Of a DNA stretch of 64,000 nucleotides, positions 41,269 to 50,110 are shown piece by piece. Source of the stretch: Duganella lactea. Lineage in GTDB: Bacteria; Pseudomonadota; Gammaproteobacteria; Burkholderiales; Burkholderiaceae_D. Position numbers and translations under genes: made by a program. The notes under the pieces were generated by a model that was given only the letters and a program-made list of their open reading frames with translations, did no database searches and had not been told where the DNA came from. The stretch is from contig NZ_WWCP01000007.1 in NCBI RefSeq assembly GCF_009857505.1, positions 62,001-126,000 of the forward strand, read 5' to 3'. The number at the start of each line of letters is the position of its first letter. The first letter of the stretch is position 1.

Positions 41269-41927
41269 AGGAAGCGCTGCGGTATATCGTTGACGAAGGG
41301 ATACATCGAGAAGTATGGCTTGGCCTCGTCCAGCACCTGCTGGACCGACGGCCGGGCCACCAGCCGCTCGAAGTAGCTTTGCAGGTGGTGGTATTCCTCC
41401 GGGAACGGCAGCAAGGTGGCGGCATAGAACAGCGCCGGCGCCGCCGCGCAATCAGCCAGGCTGAAGACCTCGCCGCACATCCAGCCGCGCGTGGCCATGC
41501 GCTTCTCGATCATCTTGTACGCCGTCTTCAGCTTGGTGCGTTCCTTGGTCTGGTCGCAGCTCAGGCCGGTCAGATGGGCGTTGACGATAGTCTGCACCGG
41601 CCCCTGCACATACAGATCAAAGAAGCGGTCCCACAGGCGCACATCCAGCGCCGCCTCCCAGTCGGCCGGGATCATCGGCTGCGCGCCCGGATAGTGGCGG
41701 TCGAGGTATTCGACGATGATCGAGGTTTCCGGCACATCGCGCCGGTGGGCGGTGTCGCGCAGCACAGGGAATTTGCACAGCGGCCACAGCGCCTCCAGCT
41801 CGGCGCGGTCGGCGTCGTCGCCGAGGTTGATGACGCGCTTGTCAAACGCGGCGCCATTCTCGTACAGCGCAATCAGCACCTTGTGGCAGAACGAGGACAG
41901 CGGGTGATAGTACAGGGTCAAAGACAT
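41265..41927 (-). CDS. Glutathione S-transferase family protein
   Basis: A 220-residue GST. The N-terminal thioredoxin-fold (1-80) reads LTLYYHPLSSFCHKVLIALYENG, with a Ser/Cys catalytic pair in SSFCHK and the cis-Pro in CKFPVLRD, then ETSIIVEYLDRHYPG for the gamma-glutamyl site. The C-terminal helical domain (about 90-215) holds the hydrophobic substrate site. It probably conjugates glutathione to electrophiles or acts as a reductase; substrate unknown. Convergent with the phasin gene (4-bp overlap). Confidence 0.92.
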   Translation of the reverse strand: MSLTLYYHPLSSFCHKVLIALYENGAAFDKRVINLGDDADRAELEALWPLCKFPVLRDTAHRRDVPETSIIVEYLDRHYPGAQPMIPADWEAALDVRLWDRFFDLYVQGPVQTIVNAHLTGLSCDQTKERTKLKTAYKMIEKRMATRGWMCGEVFSLADCAAAPALFYAATLLPFPEEYHHLQSYFERLVARPSVQQVLDEAKPYFSMYPFVNDIPQRFL

Positions 41928-42080
41928 GTCAGCTCCATGGGTCGGATGGCGATACCAAACATTTCGGCAAATGATACTTCAGCGACGGCGATAGCGTCGG
42001 ACCTTGTTTATTGAGAAACTGCCGCGCGTCTACAGCCGGGCAATCACGCGCCGGCGGACCACTGAAAGGGAACCATCATA

Positions 42081-42866
42081 ATGCGCCACGCCATCACCTT
42101 GACACTCATGTCACTCTGCGCCGTCAGCGCCAACAGCTTCGCCCAGGAAGCCGCGCCCGCAGGGCAAGGCGACGCCATGCTGGCCGGCATCGGTCTGGCT
42201 TACGTGCCGGAATACGCCGGCGCCGACAAGAGCCGCTTACTGCCGCTACCGTTCCTGGAAAAGACCTTCAGCAATGGCGTGTTCCTCAGTACGCATCGCG
42301 GCATCGGTTACGGCACCAGCCTGGGCGATTTCAAGGTCAGCGCCGCGCTGGGCTATGACATCGGCCGCGCGGATCACAAGGAAGATTACTTCTCCGGCTC
42401 GGACGCCCTCAAAGGCATGGGCAAAATCAAGGGCTCGGCGATCACGCTGCTGAGCGTGGGCTATCAGTTGGGCAGCGTCGGCCTGAGCCTGTCCACCAAG
42501 CAGAACCTGGGACACCGCGAATACGGCAACACTTACACGCTGGGCATGGAGACGCCGATCTACACCACCGCGAGCGACCAGTTCGGCTTTGACGCATCGG
42601 CCGAATACGCCGACCGCAAGCACATGCAGACCTACTTCGGCGTCACGCCGACACAATCGATGGGCAGCGGCTACCGTGTCTACACGCCGAAGGCCGGCTT
42701 CAGCAACGTCTCGGCGTCGGTGAACTGGACCCACGTCATCGACAGCAAGTGGATGGTGCGCAGCGCGGTGGGCGTGAGCCGGATGGCTGGCGACGCGGCC
42801 GACAGCCCGCTGACCCAGCGCAAAACCACGCCGGTGCTGATGACGGCCGCCATCTACAAGTTCTGA
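42081..42866 (+). CDS. MipA/OmpV family outer-membrane protein
   Basis: A 261-residue exported beta-barrel of the MipA/OmpV type. The signal peptide ends near SFAQ. GIGLAYVPEYAGADKSRLLPLPFLE is the family's hallmark, and the C-terminus VLMTAAIYKF ends in Phe as expected for BAM recognition. E. coli MipA scaffolds MltA and PBP1B; the same role here is not shown. A GGGAA precedes the ATG. It stands alone; the next gene is 42 bp away behind a hairpin. Confidence 0.93.
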   Translation: MRHAITLTLMSLCAVSANSFAQEAAPAGQGDAMLAGIGLAYVPEYAGADKSRLLPLPFLEKTFSNGVFLSTHRGIGYGTSLGDFKVSAALGYDIGRADHKEDYFSGSDALKGMGKIKGSAITLLSVGYQLGSVGLSLSTKQNLGHREYGNTYTLGMETPIYTTASDQFGFDASAEYADRKHMQTYFGVTPTQSMGSGYRVYTPKAGFSNVSASVNWTHVIDSKWMVRSAVGVSRMAGDAADSPLTQRKTTPVLMTAAIYKF

Positions 42867-42877
42867 GCGGCCATGAG

Positions 42878-42915
42878 GTATCATTGATCAAAACTCATCG
42901 TTGAATCAATGATAC
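42878..42915 (+). promoter_or_regulatory. Hairpin that encloses the start codon of the CPBP gene
   Basis: GTATCATTGAT (42878-42888) and ATCAATGATAC (42905-42915) are perfect 11-bp complements with a 16-nt loop. The ATG of the CPBP protease is at 42909-42911 inside the second arm. There is no Shine-Dalgarno sequence. It could also work as a weak terminator for the MipA gene. Confidence 0.55.
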
Positions 42916-43781
42916 TTTCCGCTTTTCTCTTCCTGGCGCTGGCGATCGGCGCGGTTTGGCTGCGTCCGCTTCCCGTCGGTCGGCGCGCGTTGCCGGCATG
43001 GCCTTTGTTGTTGTCGATGGCGCTGGCCTGGGGGCTGGTGGGCGGCGTGGTGACGCCGCCGGCGGTCGCCGCGCTGCTGTTGCTGGCGGCCTTGGCATAT
43101 GGCTGCGCCGCCGCGCCACAGCGGTGGCTGCGTCTGCTCTGCGGCGTGTTGACCGGCGTGCTGGCACTGGCGCTGGCCATGCACAAGCTGCCCGGCTTCC
43201 ACAATCCGCTGCTGCTCGACCGCGTGGTGCTGTCGGAAGGCGCCGCGCCGTTCAGTCTGTACGCCAATTTCGACAAGGGCGCGGTCGGCCTGATCCTGCT
43301 GGCCCTGCTCTGCCGCCGCGTGTCCTCGCGCGCCGAGTTGGGCGAGGTGGTGCGTCGCACGGTGCCGGTGCTGGGCCTGACGCTGCTGGTGACGCTTGGC
43401 TTTGCCGTGGCGGCCGGCGTGGTTGGCGTCGATTTCAAATTCCCGCCGCAGGCGCCGACCTTTATCGCGGTCAACCTGCTGTTCACGGTGGTGGCCGAGG
43501 AAGCCTTCTTCCGCGGCTTCCTGCAGGCGCGGCTGGCTAACGCACTGACGCGCTGGCGCTGGGGAACGTGGGTGGCGGTGGCCGTGTCGGCGCTGTTATT
43601 CGGCCTCGCGCACCTCGGCGGTGGCTTGCTCTATGGCATACTCGCTGGCATCGCCGGCCTCGGCTACGCTTGCGCTTACCAGCGCACGCGGCGCATCGAG
43701 GCGGCCATACTGGTCCACATCGCACTGAACGTGGTGCATTTTATCGCTTTTACTTATCCAGCCAGGATACCCGGTGTCTGA
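42909..43781 (+). CDS. CPBP family intramembrane glutamic endopeptidase
   Basis: A 290-residue membrane protease of the CAAX/Abi family, with about eight hydrophobic helices. The motifs are intact: catalytic EE at 197-198 with R202 (VAEEAFFRGF), FGLAHLGGG with His235, and HIALN at 270-274. Related proteins process prenylated peptides, bacteriocins or regulatory proteins. The start is at the hairpin described above; the stop overlaps the GTG start of the AI-2E transporter gene, so the two are coupled. Confidence 0.9.
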   Translation: MILSAFLFLALAIGAVWLRPLPVGRRALPAWPLLLSMALAWGLVGGVVTPPAVAALLLLAALAYGCAAAPQRWLRLLCGVLTGVLALALAMHKLPGFHNPLLLDRVVLSEGAAPFSLYANFDKGAVGLILLALLCRRVSSRAELGEVVRRTVPVLGLTLLVTLGFAVAAGVVGVDFKFPPQAPTFIAVNLLFTVVAEEAFFRGFLQARLANALTRWRWGTWVAVAVSALLFGLAHLGGGLLYGILAGIAGLGYACAYQRTRRIEAAILVHIALNVVHFIAFTYPARIPGV

Positions 43782-45645
43782 CTCTCTCACCTCCCGCAAT
43801 TTGCCCAGCGCCGTCGCCGGCCTGGTCGGCACCGCCACGGTGCTGGCCCTGCTCTACTTCGGCCGCGATGTACTGATTCCCATCACGCTGGCCTTCATCT
43901 TCAGCTTCCTGATCGCGCCGTTCGTGCGCGCGCTGCGCCATCTCGGGCTGGGACAAACGTTGTCGGTCTGCACCGGCGTGCTGCTGGTGACGGTGACGCT
44001 GCTGGCGATCGGGGCGGTCATCGTGCAGCAGGTCGGCGCGATGGGCGCCAGCCTGCCGCAGTACCAGGACACCATCGCCAGCAAGATCGAAAAGCTCGAT
44101 GAGCTGACGCGCGGCACCATCGGCAGTCTGGGCGGCCCGGCCGGCCAGTTGATCGAACACTTCACGCAGGACAACGGCGGCAGCGCACAGCCGGTGCTGC
44201 AAAGCGATGGCAGCGTCAAAACGCCGGTGCTGGTGGAAATCCATGAGCCGGCGCTCAAGCCGTTCCAGTTGCTGGGCAAGGTGGTGGCCTCGGTGTGGCC
44301 GCCGCTGGAGACGGCCGGGATCGTGTTCGTGGTGCTGATTTTTGTGCTGCTGGAGCATGAATCGCTGCGCGACCGCTTCATCCGCCTGGCCGGTGGCGGC
44401 GATCTGCGCGCCACCACGATCGCCGTCAACGATGCCGGCGAGCGGCTGTCGCGCTTCTTTATTTCGCAATTTCTGGTGAACCTGGCCACCGGCCTGTCGG
44501 TGTGGCTGGGGCTGACGCTGATCGGACTGAGCCAGGCGCTGCTGTGGGGCACGATGACGGCGGTGCTGCGCTTCATTCCCTACGTCGGCGTGTGGATGGC
44601 GGCGTTTTGCGCCACGCTGCTGGCGGCGGCCATCGATCCCGGCTGGTCGATGGCGCTGATGACGCTGGGCCTGTTCCTGGCGGTCGAGATCATCGTCGCG
44701 CAAACCATCGAGCCCAAGCTGTACGGCCACACCACCGGCCTGTCGCCGTTGTCGGTGGTGGTGTCGGCGATTTTCTGGAGCTGGATCTGGGGCCCGGTCG
44801 GGCTGGTACTGTCGACGCCGCTGACCTTGTGCCTGGTGGTGGCCGGCCGCTACATCCGCGCGCTGAAGGTGCTGGAGATTATGTTCGGCGAGCTGCCGGC
44901 GCTGACCATGCCGCAAAACTTTTACCAGCGCGCGCTGTCCGGCGACGCGCACGAGATCATCACCAGCGCCAAGCGCTACATGCAGCACAAAACGCTGGCC
45001 GAGTATTGCGACGGCGTGCTGCTGCCGGCGCTGCACCTGGCCCATTTCGACCTGAAGGACCAGTCGATCACGCCGGAGGAAGAGGAAAAAGTCACCTCCT
45101 CCATCATCTCGGTGATTGAAGCGCTGAGCGGCAATCCCAAGTGGTGGAAAAAACGCAAGCGCAGCAGCGTGCTGGCCGGCGGCGGCATCGGCCGGCAACT
45201 GCGCGAGCAGCGCATCTCCGTCAGCGGTGAATGGCAAGGCTCGTTTGATGTGCCGGCGGGCAGCGTGGTGCTCAGTATCGGGCTGGGCAAGCAAAGCGCC
45301 GAACTGGCCACCGAGATTCTGGTGCGCATCCTGCGCGAACAGAAGATCGATGCGCGCAGCCGCGCCGCCGATGAACTGGACATGGAGCCGCCGCCGGGCG
45401 CATCGCCGGAACTGGTGTCGATCGTCATCCTGGTCAGCGTCGATCCGCTGAACGACTGCGAACAGATGACGGCGATGTTGGAAGGCGTCAACGAGCGCAT
45501 CCCGCACGCCAAGCAATTCGTGCTGCTGCTGCCTAGCCCGTTCGAGAATCCTGACCTGAAAACCTGCGTGTTCCCCGGCGCCGACCATGTGTCGCGCTCG
45601 TATGACGATGTACTCCACAGCTGCCAGATCGCGATGAAGGGATGA
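43774..45645 (+). CDS. AI-2E family transporter with large C-terminal domain
   Basis: A 623-residue protein starting with GTG (AGGAT upstream). Residues 1-365 form the AI-2E/TqsA/PerM permease: LFLAVEIIVAQTIEPKLYGHTTGLSPLSVV is the key motif. The remaining ~260 residues are cytosolic. After an acidic linker, a segment ending HAKQFVLLLPSPF alternates Rossmann-like strands, similar to the cobalamin-binding-like tails of long AI-2E proteins. The transported molecule is unknown. Confidence 0.88.
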   Translation: MSDSLTSRNLPSAVAGLVGTATVLALLYFGRDVLIPITLAFIFSFLIAPFVRALRHLGLGQTLSVCTGVLLVTVTLLAIGAVIVQQVGAMGASLPQYQDTIASKIEKLDELTRGTIGSLGGPAGQLIEHFTQDNGGSAQPVLQSDGSVKTPVLVEIHEPALKPFQLLGKVVASVWPPLETAGIVFVVLIFVLLEHESLRDRFIRLAGGGDLRATTIAVNDAGERLSRFFISQFLVNLATGLSVWLGLTLIGLSQALLWGTMTAVLRFIPYVGVWMAAFCATLLAAAIDPGWSMALMTLGLFLAVEIIVAQTIEPKLYGHTTGLSPLSVVVSAIFWSWIWGPVGLVLSTPLTLCLVVAGRYIRALKVLEIMFGELPALTMPQNFYQRALSGDAHEIITSAKRYMQHKTLAEYCDGVLLPALHLAHFDLKDQSITPEEEEKVTSSIISVIEALSGNPKWWKKRKRSSVLAGGGIGRQLREQRISVSGEWQGSFDVPAGSVVLSIGLGKQSAELATEILVRILREQKIDARSRAADELDMEPPPGASPELVSIVILVSVDPLNDCEQMTAMLEGVNERIPHAKQFVLLLPSPFENPDLKTCVFPGADHVSRSYDDVLHSCQIAMKG

Positions 45646-45653
45646 GGTGCCTT

Positions 45654-46007
45654 ATGAAATTGATGATTGCCCTGCTGCTGGCGGCCAGCGCCGGCAGCGC
45701 CTGTGCGGAGGACTGCAAGAACGCCGTCGCCACACCCGACATCAACGAATGCGCGGCGGTCGAGCAGAAAAAAACCGAAGACAAGCTGAACCTGGTCTAT
45801 CAGCAGGTGATCAAGTCGATCACTGACGCCGAGACCAAAAAGGCGCTGATCGAGGCGCAGCGGGCCTGGGTCAAATTCCGCGAGGCCGACTGCAAAGCCA
45901 TCTACACGCAATACAAAACCGGCACCGCCCGCACCGTGATGTATATCGGCTGCATGCAGGGGCACGCGGAAACGCGCATCAAAGACCTGGAAGATTTCAG
46001 GATGTAA
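45654..46007 (+). CDS. LprI-like lysozyme inhibitor family protein (DUF1311)
   Basis: A 117-residue secreted protein. The ATG at 45654 opens a signal peptide (MKLMIALLLAASAGSACA). The mature part is the DUF1311 pattern: C-K-N-A then INECAAVEQKKTEDKLNLVYQQV, and LIEAQRAWVKFREADCKAIY, with four Cys likely in two disulfides. The M. tuberculosis LprI relative inhibits lysozyme; others have no proven role. It is 8 bp after the AI-2E gene and convergent with the DUF1349 gene. Confidence 0.9.
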   Translation: MKLMIALLLAASAGSACAEDCKNAVATPDINECAAVEQKKTEDKLNLVYQQVIKSITDAETKKALIEAQRAWVKFREADCKAIYTQYKTGTARTVMYIGCMQGHAETRIKDLEDFRM

Positions 46008-46022
46008 TCCCGAAAAACAGGA

Positions 46023-46598
46023 TCAGGTCAGATCGTGCAGGTCCTTGTCCAACGCGGGGACCAGCAAAAAATCCTCGAAGCGCACCGCCAGCCCGTCGCG
46101 CTCCGGGGTACAGCACATCACGCCGACCGCGCACTGTTTGTCGGCCGGGAAATAGGCCAGGCGCAGCAGCGGCCAGGTCTTGCCGTCGACCGAGTATTGC
46201 AGGCGCAGGCCATCCCCTTTGCGCGTCAGGCGCATCCAGAACTGGTCGGCGCTGGCCGGGAAGATGCCCGGCGCCCAGTCGGACTGGCCGAGGGTCAGCA
46301 CGCTGCCGATCGCCGGCGCGCCATCGTTCAACTCCACACCGGCCTTGAGCCAATGATCCTGGTCGGCCAGCAGCATGATGCCGGCCTGGTCGTACAACGC
46401 GCTGAACGCCGCCTTGACCTTTACCTGAAAGGTAAAGTCACCGCTGACATCGGCGCCGAAGAAGTGGCCGGAAAAGCGTTTGAATCCGTACCATGTGTCA
46501 TTCCAGAAGTCGGTTTTCTCGTCGGTCGTCACCAACAGCGCGTCACCTTCACGGTGCCAGTGCTGTGGCGGATTCACCCAGTAAAAATCTTGGTTCAT
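46023..46598 (-). CDS. DUF1349 domain protein (concanavalin-like lectin fold)
   Basis: A 191-residue cytosolic protein. DUF1349 forms a ConA-like jelly roll: WVNPPQHWHREGDALLVTTDEKTDFWNDTWYGF, then YDQAGIMLLADQDHWLKAGVE with conserved GIM and W-K-x-G-V-E. Homologues include yeast Yg regulatory proteins and bacterial sugar-related proteins, without a fixed function. It lies 24 bp after the MFS gene on the same strand and may be cotranscribed. Confidence 0.9.
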   Translation of the reverse strand: MNQDFYWVNPPQHWHREGDALLVTTDEKTDFWNDTWYGFKRFSGHFFGADVSGDFTFQVKVKAAFSALYDQAGIMLLADQDHWLKAGVELNDGAPAIGSVLTLGQSDWAPGIFPASADQFWMRLTRKGDGLRLQYSVDGKTWPLLRLAYFPADKQCAVGVMCCTPERDGLAVRFEDFLLVPALDKDLHDLT

Positions 46599-46622
46599 AA
46601 AATGGTCCGATATATGACAGGA

Positions 46623-47810
46623 TCAATCCATTGTACAGGCGATGCGGCGATAGGAGGCCGGCGAAAACCGCAGGCACAGCGCCACCAGGCACAGCGCGCC
46701 GATCAGCATCGCCACCCAGGCCTGCGTCAGGTCCGAGAACCGGTCGCGCAGCACGCCCGCCAGCAAGGGCATGCAGCTGGCAATGATGTAGCCGCCGCCC
46801 TGCACGAAGGCCGTCAGCATGCCCGCCTGTGCCGGGTCGTCAAGGTGGTCCAGCGTCAGGATCAGCGACAGCGGGAACAGCGCGCCGATACCGATGCCGA
46901 GCATCAGACATGCCGGCAAGGCTAACGATAGCGGCGCGAAGATCAGGCACAGCAGCCCGCCGCTCAACAGCAACAGCACCGCCAGCAACGGCAGGCGGCG
47001 ATCCGGAAAGCGGCCGATCCAGGCCGAGACCGCCAGCCCCGCGACCACCTCGGCCAGCGTCAGGCCGCCCAGCAGGAAGCCCGCTTCGGCCGGTTTCCAG
47101 CCCAGGCTGGTGTAGAACGGTGGCAGCCAAGCCAGCACCAGGGTGTAAGCGCCAGTGCCAATGCCGAAGAAGATCATCAGTTCCCACGCGCGCTGGTTGC
47201 GCCAGAAACCCGGCTGCGCCGTCCGCCCCGCCGCGACGGCGGGCAATGGGACGGCAAGTCCTGCGGTGGCGCGACGCCACAGGAAAAACGCGGCCAACGC
47301 CGGCAAGGCCCACACCGCGAGCGCGAACTGCCAGCCCGATTGCGCCGCCAGCCCGGCCGCCGAAGCCGCCGCGATCGCCGCGCCGCCCATGATGCCGGTG
47401 GTATAGAGTCCGAACACGCTGCCCGCCTCCGCGCCAAAGCGCCGCTTGATGAAGGCTGGCAGCAGTGTCTGCACCAGCGCGATGCCGGCGCCGGCCAGAA
47501 TCGCCGTCAATAGCAAACCGGCGCTGCTGCCGGCGCAGTAGCGCGCCAGGCAGGCGGCGCACACCAGCGCCATCCCGAGAGCGATGCCGTTACGCTCGCT
47601 AAACTTGCCGGCGATATGGCGGCCACCCAGCGCGCAAAGGCCCATCACAAACACCGGCAACGACGTCAGCAGGCTCGATTGCGTATGGGACAGGCCGGTC
47701 GCCGCCTCGATCATGTCCAGCAGCGGCCCGATGGCGGCCATCGCCGGACGCAGGTTAAGCGCCAGCCCGATAACGGCAACGATGATGAAGCAATGACGAC
47801 TAATTTTCAT
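46623..47810 (-). CDS. CynX/NimT-type MFS transporter
   Basis: A 395-residue transporter with 12 hydrophobic helices. The opening IGLALNLRPAMAAIGPLLDMI and the R-N-G-I-A-L-G loop after helix 2 mark the cyanate/2-nitroimidazole (CynX/NimT) family. It is divergent from a MarR regulator across a 108-bp region with matching operator-like sites, so it is probably its target and exports or imports a small anion or drug. No cyanase gene is nearby. Substrate unknown. Confidence 0.92.
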   Translation of the reverse strand: MKISRHCFIIVAVIGLALNLRPAMAAIGPLLDMIEAATGLSHTQSSLLTSLPVFVMGLCALGGRHIAGKFSERNGIALGMALVCAACLARYCAGSSAGLLLTAILAGAGIALVQTLLPAFIKRRFGAEAGSVFGLYTTGIMGGAAIAAASAAGLAAQSGWQFALAVWALPALAAFFLWRRATAGLAVPLPAVAAGRTAQPGFWRNQRAWELMIFFGIGTGAYTLVLAWLPPFYTSLGWKPAEAGFLLGGLTLAEVVAGLAVSAWIGRFPDRRLPLLAVLLLLSGGLLCLIFAPLSLALPACLMLGIGIGALFPLSLILTLDHLDDPAQAGMLTAFVQGGGYIIASCMPLLAGVLRDRFSDLTQAWVAMLIGALCLVALCLRFSPASYRRIACTMD

Positions 47811-47832
47811 AACTATCTCGAAATAAAGTATC

Positions 47833-47908
47833 TTGATATCAAATCATATCGTTGAAACCGCCTTTACACAAGGCGGCAATAATGGAATCATATGAAGTAA
47901 CTTGATAT
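47833..47908. promoter_or_regulatory. MarR-type operator sites between the MFS and MarR genes
   Basis: The palindrome TTGATATCAA (47833-47842) lies in AAGTATCTTGATAT; a related half-site AAGTAACTTGATAT ends at 47908, 10 bp before the MarR ATG. The two 14-mers differ at one base. Between them is a 7-bp stem CCGCCTT/AAGGCGG (47858-47876). Probable MarR binding sites controlling both directions. Confidence 0.55.
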
Positions 47909-47918
47909 AGAGGTAACG

Positions 47919-48416
47919 ATGAATAACCGAGCAAACCGCGCGGCGGCCGATTGGTCGCAGCAGCGCCCGGAGCTGGACGCCAAGGTCATGGCACTGGCGG
48001 GACGTCTGCTGGAGGCCAGCCAATTGCTGGAGCGGCACTGGCTGAATCCGCTGGCCGCCCAGTTTGAACTGCACCCGGGCGAGTTCGATGTGATCGCCAC
48101 GCTGCGGCGCTCGGGCGCACCGTATGCGCTGACGCCGACCGCGCTGTACGAGCGGCTGATGCTGTCCTCGGGCGCGATGACCAGCCGGCTCGACCGGCTG
48201 GAGCGCAAAGGCTTGACGGAGCGCGCACCCGCGCCCGGCGACCGGCGCAGCATCCTGGTGCGGCTGACGCCGGCGGGCCTGGCGCTGATCGACAAGCTGC
48301 TGCCGCTGCATATCGCCAACGAACATCAGGCGCTGTCGGCGTTGGGCCAGGGCGAGCAAGACCAGCTGGATGCGTTGCTGGCCAAACTGATCACCGGTTT
48401 GAACGCAGAGCGTTAG
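47919..48416 (+). CDS. MarR family transcriptional regulator
   Basis: A 165-residue winged-helix regulator. The recognition region reads LTPTALYERLMLSSGAMTSRLDRLERKGL, followed by the wing R-A-P-A-P-G-D-R-R-S-I-L-V-R-L-T and the C-terminal dimer helices. Probably represses itself and the divergent MFS gene and releases DNA when a phenolic or drug-like ligand binds. AGAGG precedes the ATG. Confidence 0.93.
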   Translation: MNNRANRAAADWSQQRPELDAKVMALAGRLLEASQLLERHWLNPLAAQFELHPGEFDVIATLRRSGAPYALTPTALYERLMLSSGAMTSRLDRLERKGLTERAPAPGDRRSILVRLTPAGLALIDKLLPLHIANEHQALSALGQGEQDQLDALLAKLITGLNAER

Positions 48417-48479
48417 GACGCGTACAGACCTGTTGGGCGGCACAGGTTAGCGTATGTGCATACACAACAAGGAGCCAAC

Positions 48480-48767
48480 ATGTCCGTCACGACCGATCAC
48501 ACCATCAGCCAACTGTTCCTGCTGGCGAACGCCGCGCAGCGGGCAGCTATCGTTAATCGTCTGCTGAGCAATGTCAGCCATGAGATGGCGGTGTCGCTCG
48601 CCGCCAGCATCGGCGACTTCGGCGACGAGCTGCATCCGCGCGTGACGCCGGAGCAGGCCGAGCAGATCACGGCGGCGCAAATGGAGGAAATCGCGGTCAC
48701 CGCCGAACAGCACGCGCCGGGCCTGGTGCCGCAGGTAACGGCCTTCTTTAACCGCGAATTGGCTTAA
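48480..48767 (+). CDS. Conserved-looking protein of unknown function (95 aa)
   Basis: The ATG at 48480 has an ideal AAGGAG. The product is acidic, soluble and helical: SVTTDHTISQLFLLANAAQRAAIVNRLL, then repeated V-T-P-E-Q-A-E-Q-I-T blocks. No signal peptide, no Cys and no domain I recognise. It is convergent with phoR (22 bp between stops). The ribosome-binding site and composition support a real gene; function is not guessable. Confidence 0.7.
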   Translation: MSVTTDHTISQLFLLANAAQRAAIVNRLLSNVSHEMAVSLAASIGDFGDELHPRVTPEQAEQITAAQMEEIAVTAEQHAPGLVPQVTAFFNRELA

Positions 48768-48789
48768 GCGCTGGGCTCACGCGCCACTC

Positions 48790-50103
48790 TTAGTGGAGCT
48801 GCAACTCCGGTTGCTGCTGGACGATGGCGGTCTTCGGCAGACAGACGATGAACGCGCTGCCCTTGCCCGCCTCCGATTTGATCTGCAGCGTGCCGCCGTG
48901 CCGCAGCAGCACGTGCTTGACAATCGCCAGCCCCAGACCCGTGCCCTGGGTCTCGCGCGAGCGGCTCTTGTCGACCCGGTAGAAGCGCTCCGTCAGCCGC
49001 GAAATATGTTCCGGGCTGATGCCGATGCCGGTATCCTCGACCAGGAACTTGACGCCGCTATCAACCTGCTTCCACACCAGATGAATCTTGCCGCCCGCCG
49101 GCGTGTAGCGCACCGCGTTCGAGGCCAGGTTGCCGAAAGCGCTGTGCAATTCCTCATACGAGCCCATCACATCCGGACCGTTAAACGCCATCGTCACCTC
49201 ATGCTTGCCGGCCGACAGCGCCCTGGCGTCGCGCAACACCTGCTCGATCAGCTTGCGCACGTCCACCGGTTCCGGCCGCATCGGATAGTCCACCGACTCC
49301 AGCCGTGACAAGGTCAGCATGTCTTCGATCAGATGCTGCATGCGATGCCCCTGCTCCGTCATCAGCTTCAGGTGCGCGGCGCGGGTGGCGGCGTCAAGCC
49401 CCTCTTGCGCGGCGATTTCCAGGAAGCCGACGATGACGGTCAGCGGCGTGCGCAACTCGTGCGAGGCGTTGGCGATAAAATCGCGCCGCATTTCCTCGAT
49501 GCGCTCGGTCTCGGTGGCGTCATGCGTCACCAGAATCTGACGGCGATTTTCAAACGGAATGATATGCACGATCAGCTTGCGCTCGCGGAAGCTGATCGTC
49601 AGCGGCTGCTCGTAGCGGCCGAGGATGATGTAATCCATGAAGTCCGGATTGCGCACCAGGTTGGTCACGCGCATGCCCTTGTCACGCTCGTTGCTCAGCC
49701 CCAGATGCTGCTCGGCCGCCGGATTGCACCACTCCAGGAACAGCACGTCGTCCATGATGGCCACGCCATCCGGCAGCAGGTGCATCGCCTGGCGGAAGCG
49801 CGCCAGCCATTCGGTCAGTTCGGTCTGGTTTTTTTCGTCCTCGCGGCGCATGCGGTACAGGCGCGAGAAGATGTTGGTCCACTCGCCCCAGCCGTCCGGC
49901 AGCTTGGCGCTTTGCGGATCGTCGAGCCAGCTGCTCAGCTGGTACAAATAGGATAACTGGGTGAACACCAGGGCCAGCATGCAGACAAACGCCAGCACCA
50001 GGCCGGTGAGCCAGCCGGCGATCCATCCCGCCAGGGCGCAGCCCGCCAGAATAATGGCGGTGCGCAGCGCGGCGGGCACCCAGAACACCAGTTTTGGATT
50101 CAT
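48790..50103 (-). CDS. phoR: Phosphate regulon sensor kinase PhoR
   Basis: Phosphorylates PhoB when phosphate is low. 437 residues: DUF3329 with two membrane helices (12-50), a PAS domain (about 90-200, with VAIMDDVLFLEWCNPAAEQHLG), HisKA with His in FIANASHELRTPLTVIVGFLEIA, and HATPase_c with N box SAFGNLASNAVRYTP, VEDTGIGISPEHI and GTGLGLAIVKH. Last gene of the pst-pho operon; phoB stops 7 bp upstream of its start. Confidence 0.96.
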   Translation of the reverse strand: MNPKLVFWVPAALRTAIILAGCALAGWIAGWLTGLVLAFVCMLALVFTQLSYLYQLSSWLDDPQSAKLPDGWGEWTNIFSRLYRMRREDEKNQTELTEWLARFRQAMHLLPDGVAIMDDVLFLEWCNPAAEQHLGLSNERDKGMRVTNLVRNPDFMDYIILGRYEQPLTISFRERKLIVHIIPFENRRQILVTHDATETERIEEMRRDFIANASHELRTPLTVIVGFLEIAAQEGLDAATRAAHLKLMTEQGHRMQHLIEDMLTLSRLESVDYPMRPEPVDVRKLIEQVLRDARALSAGKHEVTMAFNGPDVMGSYEELHSAFGNLASNAVRYTPAGGKIHLVWKQVDSGVKFLVEDTGIGISPEHISRLTERFYRVDKSRSRETQGTGLGLAIVKHVLLRHGGTLQIKSEAGKGSAFIVCLPKTAIVQQQPELQLH

Positions 50104-50110
50104 TTAGAAC

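Noticed and set aside
42878..42915. Inverted repeat as a simple terminator of the MipA gene
   Set aside because: AT-rich stem without a following T-run; enclosing the next start codon makes a translational role more likely, though a terminator role is not excluded.
43750..45618. 622-codon open frame opposite the AI-2E transporter gene
   Set aside because: Gln/Arg/His-rich shadow without ribosome-binding site or domain, overlapping a well-recognised gene.
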